The translations under genes and the position numbers were made by a program. Shown here one piece after another: positions 1 to 6,740 of a stretch of DNA of 64,000 nucleotides (its first letter is position 1; the number at the start of each line of letters is the position of its first letter). Under the pieces are notes generated by a model. The model was not told the origin of the DNA and did no database searches. It worked only from the letters and a program-made list of their open reading frames with translations. The stretch is from positions 1-64,000 of the forward strand of contig CAVOVH010000009.1 of NCBI GenBank assembly GCA_963699805.1, given 5' to 3'. The DNA is from JAGTVG01 sp963699805 (GTDB lineage: Bacteria > Bacteroidota > Bacteroidia > Cytophagales > Cyclobacteriaceae).

Positions 1-129
1 GGTTGGCGGCTATGGCGTCGTCCCGATTCATTCGAAGATTATTTTATGTTCAATAACGCAAATTTACTGTAAATATGAAAACCTAAACATACACGAATTA
101 TCGGGATGTGCTATAGCCGTGTGTTAGGC
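1..129 (-). repeat. attC-like recombination site S1 (cut by window edge)
   Basis: This is an imperfect palindrome. The left arm (about 5-34, GGCTATGGCG...CCCGAT..TTCG) pairs with the right arm (about 94-120, CGAATTATCGGGATGTGCTATAGCC), with a loop of about 60 bp. The right end is GTTAGGC (123-129), which on the minus strand reads GCCTAAC and fits the integron R'' consensus RYYYAAC. The partner box would lie just left of base 1. It sits directly downstream (minus strand) of the toxin gene, as an attC site follows its cassette gene. Pairing was done by eye. Confidence 0.6.
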
Positions 130-143
130 GCTGGTGGCCGGAC

Positions 144-425
144 TTAGGAAATCAATCTAGCACTATGATGAATTCTTGCTATGCTAATAAATTGTTCACT
201 GACTATATAAACGATCCTATAATTTTCAATAATAAGTTCGCGAATTGATTCATTATTAAATTCAGGGACAATGCGTCCGGATTTCGGAAAGTCTTCAAGC
301 TGGTCAACTCTTTGAATTATCCTTTCAACCATTTCAGTGGCATAGCGAGTTGAATCCTTTGAAATATAATCATGAATCGATTTTAGGTCATCAATTGCAA
401 GATCAGTCCAAATTATTTTGACCAT
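144..425 (-). CDS. ParE/RelE-family toxin
   Basis: This 93-aa protein has the ParE/RelE fold signature. The N-terminal segment IIWTDLAIDDLKSIHDYIS is a typical ParE helix, followed by P-K-S-G-R around residues 48-51, then RELIIENYRIVYIV, and a C-terminal HHSARL typical of ribosome-independent ParE toxins. ParE toxins poison DNA gyrase; other RelE-like members cleave mRNA, and the sequence alone does not settle the target. The start codon overlaps the 3' end of the antitoxin gene by 13 bp, the usual antitoxin-toxin layout with translational coupling. The pair lies between attC-like sites S1 and S2, so it appears to be the gene content of one cassette, in the same orientation as the neighbouring cassette genes. 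Confidence 0.85.
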   Translation of the reverse strand: MVKIIWTDLAIDDLKSIHDYISKDSTRYATEMVERIIQRVDQLEDFPKSGRIVPEFNNESIRELIIENYRIVYIVSEQFISIARIHHSARLIS

Positions 426-592
426 TTTTTAGCCAATTCTTTTACCTCTTGATGGGTTTTTGTTTTACCCTCCTTAATCTGATCCATTCCCTTTTCCACC
501 TTTTCAATAAAAATAAGTTTATCGATTAATTCATCAAGATTGAATTCGGAAGGTAATTCATTGATGGTCTTTATTGCTTTATCTCGTTTCAT
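413..592 (-). CDS. Antitoxin partner of the ParE-like toxin
   Basis: A small acidic/lysine-rich helical protein of 59 aa, beginning MKRDKAIKTINELPSEFNLD and ending with a charged EVKELAKKWSK tail. It precedes and overlaps the toxin gene by 13 bp, as antitoxins of parDE/relBE modules do. The open frame extends upstream to 670, but that part runs through the attC-like site S2. The ATG at 592 gives the usual size and leaves the site outside the gene, so I chose it; 619 is an alternative ATG. The C-terminal half should wrap the toxin and the N-terminal half should form the DNA-binding or dimer part, by analogy with the family. I do not recognise a specific named family. Confidence 0.7.
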   Translation of the reverse strand: MKRDKAIKTINELPSEFNLDELIDKLIFIEKVEKGMDQIKEGKTKTHQEVKELAKKWSK

Positions 593-633
593 AACCAGAA
601 ATTTGTTAAATATAATCATTTTAGGCCACTTGT

Positions 634-763
634 GCCTAACGGTTCGAATATGGGGCGTTGGGCATTTCAAAGCACCATCATATCAAACCGTTATATGTTT
701 CATTAAATGTACCCATTTTCAATTTAGCAATATCCGCCCAATGACCTATATTTATTGTTATGC
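634..763 (-). repeat. attC-like recombination site S2
   Basis: A 130-bp imperfect palindrome. The left end is GCCTAAC (634-640) and the right end GTTATGC (757-763). The inner arms GAATATGGGGCGTTGGGC and GCCCAATGACCTATATTTA pair with a few mismatches around a loop of about 60 bp. On the minus strand it follows the 882-1748 gene. It is homologous along its whole length to S3. Confidence 0.7.
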
Positions 764-881
764 ACTGGGATTAATTCTTATTTGTATTCACCCCAATATT
801 GTATTTTTGTCTAGAAAATTGCTAATAATTACTGATTTAGAATATCATATTTATTTTGGTCATTAAAAGACTAAAATTCTT

Positions 882-1748
882 TCATTCCTCATCCGTCAGA
901 TATATTGATAAACCAAAGGATTGTATTTGGTTCAATTTGATTATTTTATCAGATTCAGTAAACAAAAACTGATTTTTTATCAAATATTGTTTTGCATCGT
1001 CTAAAGATTTTATTTTAAAAGTAATCTTTCTCACTTCGTTAATATTTCCTCTAATAAAATAAAATTGAAGAGAATCATTAATTTGACAAATATCATTTTC
1101 CCCAATTTCCAACGGATAAAGATATTTCTTCCATTTTAGCAAGTTAACGTCCTCTTTATATCCAATAAATATTTCTTTAATATATTCAATGCCAAGTTTG
1201 TTGTTTTCCTTTGTATTCATCGTATTCCGCAATGAATCTCTTTTTTCTTTATCACTCACTTCATATAAAGCGGTAAAAATGTTTTCATTAGACAGAATAC
1301 TATCTCTGATATAGATGGAGCCTTTGTTAACCTGATGCTTAATACCGTGCTTATTCAAAACCTGCTTGCTTGATGCCAGCGATTTAACCTCTAAATTTAT
1401 TCCATAAAAAATGGCTCTAAAATTATCTGAGGCGTAATCAATATTGTCATATGGACCGCATGGTTCTAATACCATATTCCCAGCATAAATTCCGGCATAT
1501 TTTCTCTGCCCATATTTTAAAGGTGTATAATAAACAGGTAGCATTAATTTGTGTAAAAAGAATTGATAAACGGAATCCTGCGAAATGGTATCTCTCACAT
1601 GTACAGAGAGGGTATGAACTCCTGATATAATAGATTCAGTTTCGAGACATAAGGGATCTTTTGTAGTTTTGATCTGTGCAAAACTACATTGACAAATGAT
1701 TATTATTCCGATGAGTGTTAAGTAATATATTTTATAATTTCCGGTCAT
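882..1748 (-). CDS. Secreted cassette-borne protein, possibly VOC/glyoxalase-like
   Basis: This is a 288-aa protein with an N-terminal hydrophobic export signal ending near CSFAQ (residues 21-25), so it is predicted to be exported. Residues about 43-100 (GVHTLSVHVRDT..., LPVYYTPLKYGQRKYAGIYAG, NMVLEPCGPY) resemble one half of a vicinal-oxygen-chelate (glyoxalase-like) module, a resemblance by eye only. The rest is lysine-rich and unrecognised. It is the only gene between attC-like sites S2 and S3, has the same orientation as the other cassette genes, and its reading frame stops about 120 bp before S2. Function is unknown. An enzymatic role is not demonstrated because I cannot place a full set of metal ligands. 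Confidence 0.7.
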   Translation of the reverse strand: MTGNYKIYYLTLIGIIIICQCSFAQIKTTKDPLCLETESIISGVHTLSVHVRDTISQDSVYQFFLHKLMLPVYYTPLKYGQRKYAGIYAGNMVLEPCGPYDNIDYASDNFRAIFYGINLEVKSLASSKQVLNKHGIKHQVNKGSIYIRDSILSNENIFTALYEVSDKEKRDSLRNTMNTKENNKLGIEYIKEIFIGYKEDVNLLKWKKYLYPLEIGENDICQINDSLQFYFIRGNINEVRKITFKIKSLDDAKQYLIKNQFLFTESDKIIKLNQIQSFGLSIYLTDEE

Positions 1749-1803
1749 ACTAATCTAGTCCTAAAAAAAGCATTTCTAATTATTTGTTAATTATATTCCT
1801 TGT

Positions 1804-1935
1804 GCATAACGGTTCGCTAATATGTGTAGGCTGGGCATTTCGAACCACCCACTTATCAGACCATTAATATGTTTATTACATATACTTACCATTAATTTTC
1901 AATTTCGCCCAGCTTACCTATATTAGCTGTTGGCG
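1804..1935 (-). repeat. attC-like recombination site S3
   Basis: A 132-bp imperfect palindrome with end boxes GCATAAC (1804-1810) and GTTGGCG (1929-1935). The inner arms GCTAATATGTGTAGGCTGGGC and GCCCAGCTTACCTATATTAGC pair closely. Loop and arms match S2 in order (TGGGCATTTC, ATATGTTT, CAATTT, CGCCCA, ACCTATATT). On the minus strand it follows the 1942-2796 gene by only a few bases. Confidence 0.72.
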
Positions 1936-1941
1936 ATAGTA

Positions 1942-2796
1942 TTATTTTTCGCATTCTACTTGAACCGAAAATCCTACATTATCAAACATCTCACGTTTCC
2001 AATCTCCCTGACTGGTTAATCTATAATAGCCGTTCCCTTTATTCATCTTTCGATTATGAACTGCACAAAATGTTAACTTTCCTTCGGTTTTATCTGCAAT
2101 CTTATAATACTCCAACGAAACAAAGAAATCCCCATTCGTTATAATATTATATTTTTCCAAGTCTATGATGTATTCACCTGCTGATGTTATTTCAAGAAAA
2201 ATCGCTTCTGCCAATATATTTTCATAAGGTTGATCATTTTTCGAAGTGTAAATATTTAATCTGACAGGAAATTTATCAAAGGTAAATTCACCCATATAAA
2301 ATCTAAAGTTTTTTAAAAATGCTTTATTCTTCTTCGGGGGGAGGTTTATTATTACACCCATCTCTGTTCCGAGTATATCAGAATAAAAAGCATTTCCGTA
2401 AGGTGAATTTGATTCACAGAAATTTCCTAAAGTATAGGTTTTTGTATCAGTTGGTCGAATAATTACTTCTTCCAATAGATAGGATTTTGGTAATAATTCA
2501 ATTTTGACCTGGTCGACATTGCTTATGTTGTCTTTAAAATCCCTAATTAAATATGTTCTCTTCTCATATCCAATACATGATATACATAAGGTATCTTTAT
2601 CGAATTTACTATCTAATTCTATCTTAAACCATCCGGTAGCATCTGAAACAGTCCCAATATTTTTACCTATTATTCCGATGTTTGCAAATAGTATTGGTTG
2701 TCCACTTTCTTTATTGATCAATTGGCCGGAATATATTTGTGAGAATGAACTAAAAAAGTAAAAATTTAATAATATTATCAGTAGAAAAATTTTCAT
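1942..2796 (-). CDS. Secreted protein with carboxypeptidase-regulatory-like domain
   Basis: The 284-aa product begins with a signal peptide (MKIFLLIILLNFYFFSSFSQ). Residues about 21-105 form a CarboxypepD_reg-like beta-sandwich: YSGQLINKESGQPILFANIGI, then GTVSDATGWFKIEL, then a conserved DTLCISCIGYEKR strand and a final LEEVIIRP segment. In Bacteroidota this domain is often the N-terminal part of TonB-dependent receptors, but here it is followed by about 170 residues of unrecognised, apparently beta-rich sequence and no TonB plug or barrel. It is the only gene between sites S3 and S4. A role at the cell surface or in the periplasm is inferred; the specific function is unknown. Confidence 0.75.
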   Translation of the reverse strand: MKIFLLIILLNFYFFSSFSQIYSGQLINKESGQPILFANIGIIGKNIGTVSDATGWFKIELDSKFDKDTLCISCIGYEKRTYLIRDFKDNISNVDQVKIELLPKSYLLEEVIIRPTDTKTYTLGNFCESNSPYGNAFYSDILGTEMGVIINLPPKKNKAFLKNFRFYMGEFTFDKFPVRLNIYTSKNDQPYENILAEAIFLEITSAGEYIIDLEKYNIITNGDFFVSLEYYKIADKTEGKLTFCAVHNRKMNKGNGYYRLTSQGDWKREMFDNVGFSVQVECEK

Positions 2797-2848
2797 TCTT
2801 TATTTTATTTATCTATACTTCATTTCGCTGGTTAGCTGTTAATATTAT

Positions 2849-2985
2849 CGCCAACGGGCCAGCTATGGCCCGTCCTGAACTAACGAAGATCAATTTATTA
2901 TTTTTCGGAACGAAAAACTAAAGAGCGGCAGTTAAAAACTGGACGTGAAACGAAAACAAGGGATGGGCTATAGCGTATTGTTGGC
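2849..2985 (-). repeat. attC-like recombination site S4
   Basis: A 137-bp imperfect palindrome. Left end CGCCAAC (2849-2855), right end GTTGGC (2980-2985). The outer arms GCCAACGGGCCAGCTATGGC and GGGCTATAGCGTATTGTTGGC pair well. Its interior is identical to S6, but the bases left of the AAC core differ (ATTATCGCC here, TTGCCCCT at S6), placing the switch point exactly at the core. Confidence 0.75.
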
Positions 2986-3161
2986 AAAAGTTTTTGATTA
3001 TTCCGGCCTGGCCAGGAGGATGGTATTAGCAATGGACATTTTATTGCGCGACAGGGAAGTGTGACCGGGAGGGGATCCTGATGGCACGGGCGCTGAAGAT
3101 CCTGATTTGCGGGCTGATCGTTAAGGGAGGGTGATATACTATTTAAATTTTTGCCAACGTT
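2853..3161 (-). repeat. 309-bp duplicated cassette without an evident gene, copy 1
   Basis: Bases 2853-3161 are identical, by direct comparison, to 4020-4328 (offset 1167). The unit runs from the AAC core of S4 to the AACGTT at S5. It contains the whole S4 palindrome plus about 175 bp with no convincing open frame; the longest minus-strand ATG frame inside that part is about 13 codons. It is more GC-rich than its neighbours. It behaves as one complete cassette present twice. Confidence 0.85.
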
Positions 3162-3287
3162 GGCGGCTATGAATGCGTGCCACCTTAATTCCAATTTCGT
3201 TTCCAATTAAGGTAATAATCGTGTCTAAAGGCCCTAAACGCTTTACCAGCCAACTAAGGCATGGTTGCATAGCCGCTTGTTAGGGGC
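3152..3287 (-). repeat. attC-like recombination site S5
   Basis: A 136-bp imperfect palindrome: TGCCAAC (3152-3158) at the left, GTTAGGGGC (3279-3287) at the right. Inner arms GGCGGCTATGAATGCGTGCC and GGCATGGTTGCATAGCCGC pair, and a second nested pairing (CCTTAATTCC with CCAATTAAGG) sits inside. On the minus strand it follows the decayed higBA pair. Confidence 0.72.
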
Positions 3288-3306
3288 TGGGCCACCTATA
3301 ACTTAT

Positions 3307-3575
3307 TCAGAAATTTTTATTATGTAAACTACCGCTTAAACTTTCTCTAATTATCCGTAAAAGTGTGGAAATCGTATATCAACTTGCATCATTCTCAATC
3401 CTGTGATATATAGGTATTTGTAGTACCGCACTTTTGAGCAAGTTGTTCCTGGGTCATATTTTTTAGTTTTCTTAATTCCTGAAGCATTACTCCAAGTTGG
3501 ATGTCTCATATTCTTGCAAACAGATTCCCTTTTACGTTCATCCACTTTGCCATATTCCTTATGCTATATGATCAT
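3307..3575 (-). pseudogene. Decayed HigA-type (XRE helix-turn-helix) antitoxin
   Basis: Three minus-strand frames together spell a HigA antitoxin. An N-terminal piece reads EYGKVDERKRE. A second frame reads QELRKLKNMTQEQLAQKCG then TTNTYIS, a classic XRE recognition helix. After a one-base shift the next frame reads RIENDAS, and a further stretch reads ISTLLRIIRESLSGSL before a TGA at 3307-3309. Frameshifts and stops (for example the TGA after RIENDAS) break it, so it cannot make the normal antitoxin. It follows the higB remnant, the normal gene order of higBA. It lies between attC-like sites S5 and S6. Confidence 0.75.
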
Positions 3576-3589
3576 TAAATTCTACTATA

Positions 3590-3942
3590 TTACTCTTTTT
3601 GGTCCTGATAATACTGCGCTTTCAATTTTAATGCTCTTTCAATTAGATTTTTGGGAGTTTTTTGAGTCTTCTTCTGAAATCCATTAAGCATAACAACCAA
3701 GATTTCCTGTTTCAAAGAAACAAAATACCGGATATATATTACTTGCCTGAACAATTCGGATTTCATGATAAGTCTGTTCCAGTTATATGTTTAAAATATA
3801 TTTCGGAATGACCTTTAGTTCTGTAATTAATCTAATTGTCCAGTTTATACGGTCCTTGACTTTTAGTTGCTGCTTATTATAAAACTCCCAAAGATCGTCA
3901 CCATAAATAAGTACCCTTCTAACCTGATGATCAATCCACTAA
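3590..3942 (-). pseudogene. Decayed HigB-type toxin
   Basis: Minus-strand frames give a recognisable HigB (RelE superfamily mRNA interferase) in pieces. The N-terminal piece reads VLIYGDDLWEFYNKQ then KVKDRINWTIRLI and ends at an in-frame TAA. A middle piece in another frame reads HEIRIVQASNIY then VFCFFETGNL. The C-terminal piece reads VVMLNGFQKKTQKTPKN then LIERALKLKAQYY, stopping at TAA 3590-3592. NGFQKKTQKTP is the hallmark of this family. At least two frameshifts or stops make it non-functional. The start boundary is approximate because the initiation region is degraded. Confidence 0.78.
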
Positions 3943-4014
3943 AGTTAGCTAATTAGGTAACATGTCCAAATTTAATAAACGAGGAATTTTCAAGAAAAGT
4001 TGAACGGTGGCTTG

Positions 4015-4152
4015 CCCCTAACGGGCCAGCTATGGCCCGTCCTGAACTAACGAAGATCAATTTATTATTTTTCGGAACGAAAAACTAAAGAGCGGCAGTT
4101 AAAAACTGGACGTGAAACGAAAACAAGGGATGGGCTATAGCGTATTGTTGGC
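4015..4152 (-). repeat. attC-like recombination site S6
   Basis: Identical to S4 from the AAC core rightwards, with CCCCTAAC (4015-4022) as left box and GTTGGC (4147-4152) as right box. The bases beyond the core differ from S4, as expected if a different neighbour was joined at the same crossover point. Confidence 0.75.
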
Positions 4153-4328
4153 AAAAGTTTTTGATTATTCCGGCCTGGCCAGGAGGATGGTATTAGCAAT
4201 GGACATTTTATTGCGCGACAGGGAAGTGTGACCGGGAGGGGATCCTGATGGCACGGGCGCTGAAGATCCTGATTTGCGGGCTGATCGTTAAGGGAGGGTG
4301 ATATACTATTTAAATTTTTGCCAACGTT
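4020..4328 (-). repeat. 309-bp duplicated cassette without an evident gene, copy 2
   Basis: Exact copy of 2853-3161. It is the unit nearest the recombinase. Identity starts at the AAC core of S6 (4020-4022) and ends at AACGTT (4323-4328), after which this copy continues into the attI-like region while copy 1 continues into S5. It contains the S6 palindrome and no evident gene. Confidence 0.85.
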
Positions 4329-4445
4329 TGTATAAACGCAGCATTGCGTTTATATATCTTTTATGTTTTTCAATTTAATTGATTAAAGATCACACGTTTA
4401 TATAAGAAATTCAAGAACGCAGTACATTAACTTTTTCCTTGGAGA
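4323..4445 (-). other. attI-like region between recombinase gene and first cassette
   Basis: Starting at the AACGTT junction there is a perfect 10-bp inverted repeat, TATAAACGCA (4331-4340) and TGCGTTTATA (4345-4354), with a 4-bp spacer. CGTTTATATA occurs twice directly (4347-4356 and 4395-4404). These could be recombinase binding sites of a primary insertion site. The inverted repeat lacks a T-tract on the minus strand, so a terminator is less likely. The remainder to the recombinase stop is AT-rich spacer. The function is inferred from position and repeat pattern. Confidence 0.45.
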
Positions 4446-5648
4446 TTATAAATCGATATTATCTAATGGACTTCTGACTTCAGCCAGATTCTTTTTTGAT
4501 ACATGAGTATAGATCTCGGTGGTTTTCGGATTACTGTGGCCCAGTAATTCCTGAACATATCTTAAGTTTACTCCCTGCTCGATAAGATGAGTTGCAAAAC
4601 TATGCCGGAGATCATGTAGTCTATATTGTCCTGATATTTTTGCCTTATCCAATGCTGCCTTAAATATGGATCTTACACTACTTTTTGAATATGGTTTCCC
4701 TTTGGGTCCTTCAAATAGCCAATATCTGGGTTGATATTCCTTTTTATATTGATCAATTAAAGGAATCATTTTATTACTCAATAAACTTACCCGATCTTTC
4801 TTTCCCTTACCGGACCTGATAAAAATTAATCCTTTATCCTTCATCAGATCCTGAATCCTTAATCCAATAAGTTCACCTGATCGAAGTCCCGCTGAATATA
4901 TTAAGGCCAGAATCGACTTATGTTTCAGATTATTTATGGAATTAAATATTTTTGATATTTGTTCCTCTGAAAGCACTGTGGGCAACTTCTTTTCCTTTCT
5001 GGGCCGTTCAATATAGTATACCTTGCGTGACCCTCCTAGCACCTTCTCAAAGTAAAACTTAATCGCGTTGATCGCCTGGTTCTGTGTGCTGGTTGATATT
5101 TTACGCACCGTCACCAGGTAGTCCTGATACTCCCGGATATCTTCCTCTGTGAGATCTTCCACCCTTTTTTCTGAAAAATAATTGATAAATTCCCTGAATA
5201 ATGAGACATAGGTTTTTATTGTATTTGGGCTGTACCTTCTACGTTTTAATAAATTCTCATATTCCTCAGGAACCTTTTTTCTAAAGGAAAATTTCTTGTC
5301 AGGTTTGCAAATCATTGGAATGGTTTTTACGATACCATCCTTTTCCTTATCATTAGGTTCAATCGTCAAGCTTTTCTTACTGAAAATTCGGGAACTGTCA
5401 ATCCATGCCTTCCCCTTAAAAACCCTGTAAATGGATTTGAGGCTGGAAGGATTGTTTGGCACATACCAACATTTGTGCGTATCACTCCAATGCCTGCCTT
5501 CAATCTGCTTTACAAGATCGTTCAATTCCGGATTGTACTCGAATTTAATTTTAATTTGACTTTTACCCTGATGAAATAAGGGTTCTATTCTAATGGTTTT
5601 CATAGCTGGTGAAATCTTTGCTTGTTTTAATTTAAAACTTAAATCCAC
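4446..5648 (-). CDS. Tyrosine recombinase next to the cassette array
   Basis: This 400-aa site-specific recombinase has three parts. Residues 16-75 form a small N-terminal domain with GRHWSDTHKCWYVPNN. Residues 128-205 form a SAM-like core-binding domain (RRRYSPNTIKTYVSLFREF). Residues 225-400 form the catalytic domain, with visible catalytic residues R256 (SAGLRSGEL), K281 (GKGKKDR), H345/R348 (HDLRHSFATHL), H371 (LLGHSNPKTT) and nucleophile Y380 (EIYTHV). The end VRSPLD is shared with integron integrases and related phage integrases. The stretch between residues 305 and 345 is short and lacks the roughly 20-aa insertion typical of IntI. The longest frame starts at a GTG (5648); an ATG at 5603 is a plausible true start, before MKTIRIEPLFHQGK. 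It is co-directional with the cassettes; classical intI is usually divergent. Confidence 0.9.
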   Translation of the reverse strand: MDLSFKLKQAKISPAMKTIRIEPLFHQGKSQIKIKFEYNPELNDLVKQIEGRHWSDTHKCWYVPNNPSSLKSIYRVFKGKAWIDSSRIFSKKSLTIEPNDKEKDGIVKTIPMICKPDKKFSFRKKVPEEYENLLKRRRYSPNTIKTYVSLFREFINYFSEKRVEDLTEEDIREYQDYLVTVRKISTSTQNQAINAIKFYFEKVLGGSRKVYYIERPRKEKKLPTVLSEEQISKIFNSINNLKHKSILALIYSAGLRSGELIGLRIQDLMKDKGLIFIRSGKGKKDRVSLLSNKMIPLIDQYKKEYQPRYWLFEGPKGKPYSKSSVRSIFKAALDKAKISGQYRLHDLRHSFATHLIEQGVNLRYVQELLGHSNPKTTEIYTHVSKKNLAEVRSPLDNIDL

Positions 5649-5853
5649 TTAAGCCAAAATACTATGCAAAAATCAGCTGGTAATTATCATATGAACTCGT
5701 AATACATATCATAACCTTTAACAATTCTACATCCATACCTCGTTGTTTTTCATGAGATTATGCAAATTTTTTACTTTAAAAAAAAGATATTATCCTTGAA
5801 TCAATGAGTCAGAATATTTCTTACCTTTCATAACACTTTTTACTGATTACCAT

Positions 5854-6648
5854 ATGAAAAAAATTATTTTTGAGGCAACATGCTTTGCCTTATTTCCAGT
5901 GTTCCTGTGGGCACAGGATATCGATGGATCAAAGGACCATCCTCTGTTCAATCGAATGCCGGGATTTACCATTACCGATTACAGTTATGAAGAATTCGGT
6001 TCGGGAGAATTTGTCGATGAGAATGAAAATGATGTAAGCGTCGAAGGCGAAAAAACTTATATCTACTATGAGAGTGAAGATCAGGTGGCACCCTTAAAGA
6101 TCATCCGAAATTATACCAATGCGGCCAAAGAAATAGGTGGAAAATCAGTCGAGTATACTGGTAACCGGGCATTTATTAATGTCAGAAAAAATGGAAAGGA
6201 GGTCTGGGCAGAAATAAATGCAGGGGAGAATTATTATTATATTACCATTATCGAAAAAGCTGACGTAAAACAGGAAATTACGGCGAACGATATACTCAGG
6301 GATCTGAGCTCAACAGGCAAAGCCATCCTGTATATTAATTTTGATTCGGGAAAGTCAACGATCAAAGAAGAATCGAAATCCATCATCGAACAGATAACTC
6401 AAATGCTCACCGATCATCCGGAAATCAACCTGAGCATCGAAGGCCATACCGACAATCAGGGCGATAATGCCTCCAATCAGAAACTATCTGAAAGCAGGGC
6501 CAAAGCTGTGATGGACGCCATCGTGGCCAAAGGAATCAATAGCAACCGGTTAAGCAGCACAGGTTTTGGTGAGGATCAGCCCATCGCAGATAATTCAACT
6601 GATGCCGGTAGGGCCAGAAACCGACGCGTGGAATTGATTAAAAAATAA
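5854..6648 (+). CDS. OmpA-family peptidoglycan-binding protein
   Basis: The 264-aa protein starts with a signal peptide (residues 1-20, ending FLWAQ), then a domain of about 120 residues I do not recognise. The C-terminal OmpA-like domain (about 155-264) shows the diagnostic pieces: ILYINFDSGKSTIK, IEGHTDNQGD at 195-204, LSESRAKAV, and the ARNRRVEL motif near the end. OmpA-like domains bind the diaminopimelate peptide of peptidoglycan and anchor the outer membrane. It stands alone, divergent from the recombinase, and seems to be the first core gene to the right of the accessory region. Confidence 0.88.
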   Translation: MKKIIFEATCFALFPVFLWAQDIDGSKDHPLFNRMPGFTITDYSYEEFGSGEFVDENENDVSVEGEKTYIYYESEDQVAPLKIIRNYTNAAKEIGGKSVEYTGNRAFINVRKNGKEVWAEINAGENYYYITIIEKADVKQEITANDILRDLSSTGKAILYINFDSGKSTIKEESKSIIEQITQMLTDHPEINLSIEGHTDNQGDNASNQKLSESRAKAVMDAIVAKGINSNRLSSTGFGEDQPIADNSTDAGRARNRRVELIKK

Positions 6649-6740
6649 TCCATTCCAAATCGGCTTTTTATGAGTTTTCACAGGCTTTCAGGAAGTCTGC
6701 AATAGGTGTCAGATCCTTCAAGAAAACACAGGATACTTAC

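Noticed and set aside
540..866. A 108-codon plus-strand frame over the antitoxin start and site S2
   Set aside because: It runs antisense to the antitoxin and through the whole palindrome, and the product has no family resemblance.
2898..3206. A 102-codon minus-strand open frame across S4, the duplicated unit and S5
   Set aside because: It spans the recombination junction, and the same DNA at 4020-4328 has no equivalent start. The protein is Pro/Arg/Cys-rich without any recognisable pattern, so it is a chance frame.
3351..3545. A 64-codon minus-strand frame
   Set aside because: It is one of three frames of the decayed higA gene; the protein it encodes is mostly out of frame with the helix-turn-helix.
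1..4328. The palindromes as simple REP/MITE-type intergenic repeats or insertion-sequence ends
   Set aside because: No transposase or target duplication is seen, and the two identical units change neighbours exactly at the AAC/GTT core next to a tyrosine recombinase, which fits site-specific cassette exchange better. The alternative is not fully excluded.
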